Positions 62,863-64,000 of a stretch of 64,000 nt of DNA are shown one piece after another. The stretch is taken from positions 1,860,001 through 1,924,000 of the forward strand of contig NZ_LR134117.1 of the NCBI RefSeq assembly GCF_900635445.1. Reading direction: 5' to 3'. How positions within the stretch are numbered: the first letter of the stretch is position 1; every line of letters starts with the position of its first letter. The notes beneath the pieces are model-generated. The model was not told the origin of the DNA. It saw only the letters and a list, made by a program, of their open reading frames with translations, and did no database searches. A program made the position numbers and the translations under genes. This DNA is from Serratia odorifera (GTDB taxonomy: Bacteria; Pseudomonadota; Gammaproteobacteria; Enterobacterales; Enterobacteriaceae).

Positions 62863-64000
62863 TTAATGGCGGAAATGACGCATGTCAGTGAAGATCATGG
62901 CAATACCGTGTTCATTGGCGGCGGCAATCACTTCATCATCGCGAATTGAACCACCTGGCTGGATGACACAGGTAATGCCAACCGCCGCTGCCGCGTCAAT
63001 GCCGTCACGGAACGGGAAGAAGGCGTCAGACGCCATGGCGGAGCCTTTCACTTCCAGCCCTTCATCGGCGGCTTTGATACCGGCGATTTTCGCGGAGTAA
63101 ACGCGGCTCATTTGGCCTGCGCCGATACCGATGGTCATATTGTCGCGGGCATAAACGATGGCGTTGGATTTGACGAATTTAGCCACCTTCCAGCAGAACA
63201 GCGCATCACGCAGTTCCTGTGCCGAAGGCTGACGTTCTGTCACTACGCGCAGATCGTCTTCGCTAACCATGCCCAAATCGCGGTCCTGTACCAGTAAACC
63301 GCCGTTGACGCGTTTGAAATCCAGGCCGGCGACGCGTTGCTGCCACTGGCCACAGGCCAGTACGCGCACGTTTTGTTTGCCTGCCAGCAGGCTGCGCGCT
63401 TCTTCACTGATGGCTGGCGCGATAATCACTTCCACAAACTGGCGGCTGATGATCGCCTGCGCGGTGGCGGCATCCAGCTCGCGGTTGAAGGCAATAATGC
63501 CGCCGAACGCTGAGGTTGGATCGGTTTGGTAGGCCCGCTCATAGGCGGACAGCGTGCTCTCGCCGATGGCCACGCCGCACGGGTTGGCGTGCTTGACGAT
63601 CACACAGGCCGGTTCGGCAAATTCCTTGACGCATTCCAGTGCGGCGTCGGTATCGGCAATGTTGTTGTAAGACAGCGCTTTGCCTTGCAACTGAGTGGCG
63701 GTAGCGACCGATGCTTCGTGCAGGTTCTCTTCTATATAGAAGGCGGCCTGCTGGTGGCTGTTTTCGCCGTAACGCATATCCTGCTTCTTCACGTAGTTCA
63801 GATTCAGCGTACGCGGGAAGCGGCCGGCAGGTTGTTCGGTATCACCGTGGTAGGCCGGCACCAATGCACCAAAGTAATTGGCGATCATGCTGTCATAAGC
63901 TGCGGTATGCTCAAAGGCCTTGATCGCCAGGTTAAAGCGGGTGCTGTACAGCAGAGAACCGGCGTTGTTGTCCAGCTCGGTAATGATGGCGGCGTAGTCG
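62863..64000 (-). CDS. purH: Bifunctional IMP cyclohydrolase / AICAR transformylase PurH (5' part outside window)
   Basis: It catalyses the last two steps of IMP synthesis. About 379 codons are visible; the gene enters from beyond base 64000 and the first 150 or so residues are missing. Visible are STRFNLAIKAFEHTAAYDSMIANYFG, ending the cyclohydrolase domain, then RFPRTLNLNYVKKQDMRYGENSHQQAAFY, the transformylase catalytic Lys-His in VIVKHANPCGVAIGE, SAFGGIIAFNREL, MTIGIGAGQMSRV and the C-terminal HGIAMIFTDMRHFRH. It overlaps no other gene and precedes purD. Confidence 0.97.
   Translation of the reverse strand, partial: DYAAIITELDNNAGSLLYSTRFNLAIKAFEHTAAYDSMIANYFGALVPAYHGDTEQPAGRFPRTLNLNYVKKQDMRYGENSHQQAAFYIEENLHEASVATATQLQGKALSYNNIADTDAALECVKEFAEPACVIVKHANPCGVAIGESTLSAYERAYQTDPTSAFGGIIAFNRELDAATAQAIISRQFVEVIIAPAISEEARSLLAGKQNVRVLACGQWQQRVAGLDFKRVNGGLLVQDRDLGMVSEDDLRVVTERQPSAQELRDALFCWKVAKFVKSNAIVYARDNMTIGIGAGQMSRVYSAKIAGIKAADEGLEVKGSAMASDAFFPFRDGIDAAAAVGITCVIQPGGSIRDDEVIAAANEHGIAMIFTDMRHFRH

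Overview
The window is 64 kb of housekeeping chromosome from a member of the Enterobacterales. Gene content, gene order relative to the E. coli 86-90 min region, protein similarity, GC-rich third codon positions and the 16S sequence point to Serratia or a close relative in the Yersiniaceae; the species cannot be fixed by eye. I see no phage, insertion sequence, integron, CRISPR array or secretion or toxin locus. I looked for a novel system and did not find a convincing one.

Layout. (1) 1-7522: end of a multiphosphoryl PTS protein (ptsA/frwA-like), fructose-6-phosphate aldolase, dienelactone hydrolase (dlhH), uridine phosphorylase (udp) with a CRP/CytR-type promoter, a tyrosine phosphatase, a DedA-family membrane protein, and rmuC. 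(2) 7602-13160: ubiE-ubiJ-ubiB (ubiquinone) and tatABCD (twin-arginine export and a DNase). (3) 13198-24930: rfaH, pepE, ubiD, fre, the fadBA beta-oxidation operon behind a FadR site, pepQ, yigZ, trkH, hemG. (4) 24931-30612: a complete rRNA operon (P1/P2, boxA, 16S, tRNA-Ile, tRNA-Ala, 23S, 5S, terminator). (5) 30956-48890: murB, birA, coaA, four tRNAs (Thr, Tyr, Gly, Thr), tuf, secE-nusG, rplKAJL, rpoBC, with the L10 leader, an rplL-rpoB attenuator and hairpins between rpoB and rpoC. (6) 48929-64000: a shikimate-type MHS transporter, the thiCEFSGH operon under a TPP riboswitch, rsd, nudC, hemE, nfi, yjaG, hupA, yjaH, purD and the 3' part of purH.

Two things stand out. First, at least eleven single-base indels interrupt otherwise intact conserved genes (fsa, dedA, rmuC, tatD twice, fadB, secE, nusG, rplK, rsd, nudC). 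A twelfth probably creates an apparent ThiF-ThiS fusion. They include genes a cell cannot lose, mostly fall in short homopolymers or repeated bases, and each is repaired by one base, so sequencing error is the best explanation. I annotate these genes as whole, with the lesion noted. Second, the rRNA operon joins the left flank of E. coli rrnA (hemG, with Ile/Ala spacer tRNAs) to the right flank of E. coli rrnB (murB). This is either a genuine lineage-specific gene order or an assembly join across a 5-kb repeat.

The region mixes growth-rate-linked gene expression (rRNA, tRNA, EF-Tu, ribosomal proteins, RNA polymerase, Rsd, HU) with respiration, cofactor and membrane functions (Ubi, Thi, HemE/HemG, Tat, BirA, CoaA) and catabolism (Udp, Fad, peptidases).
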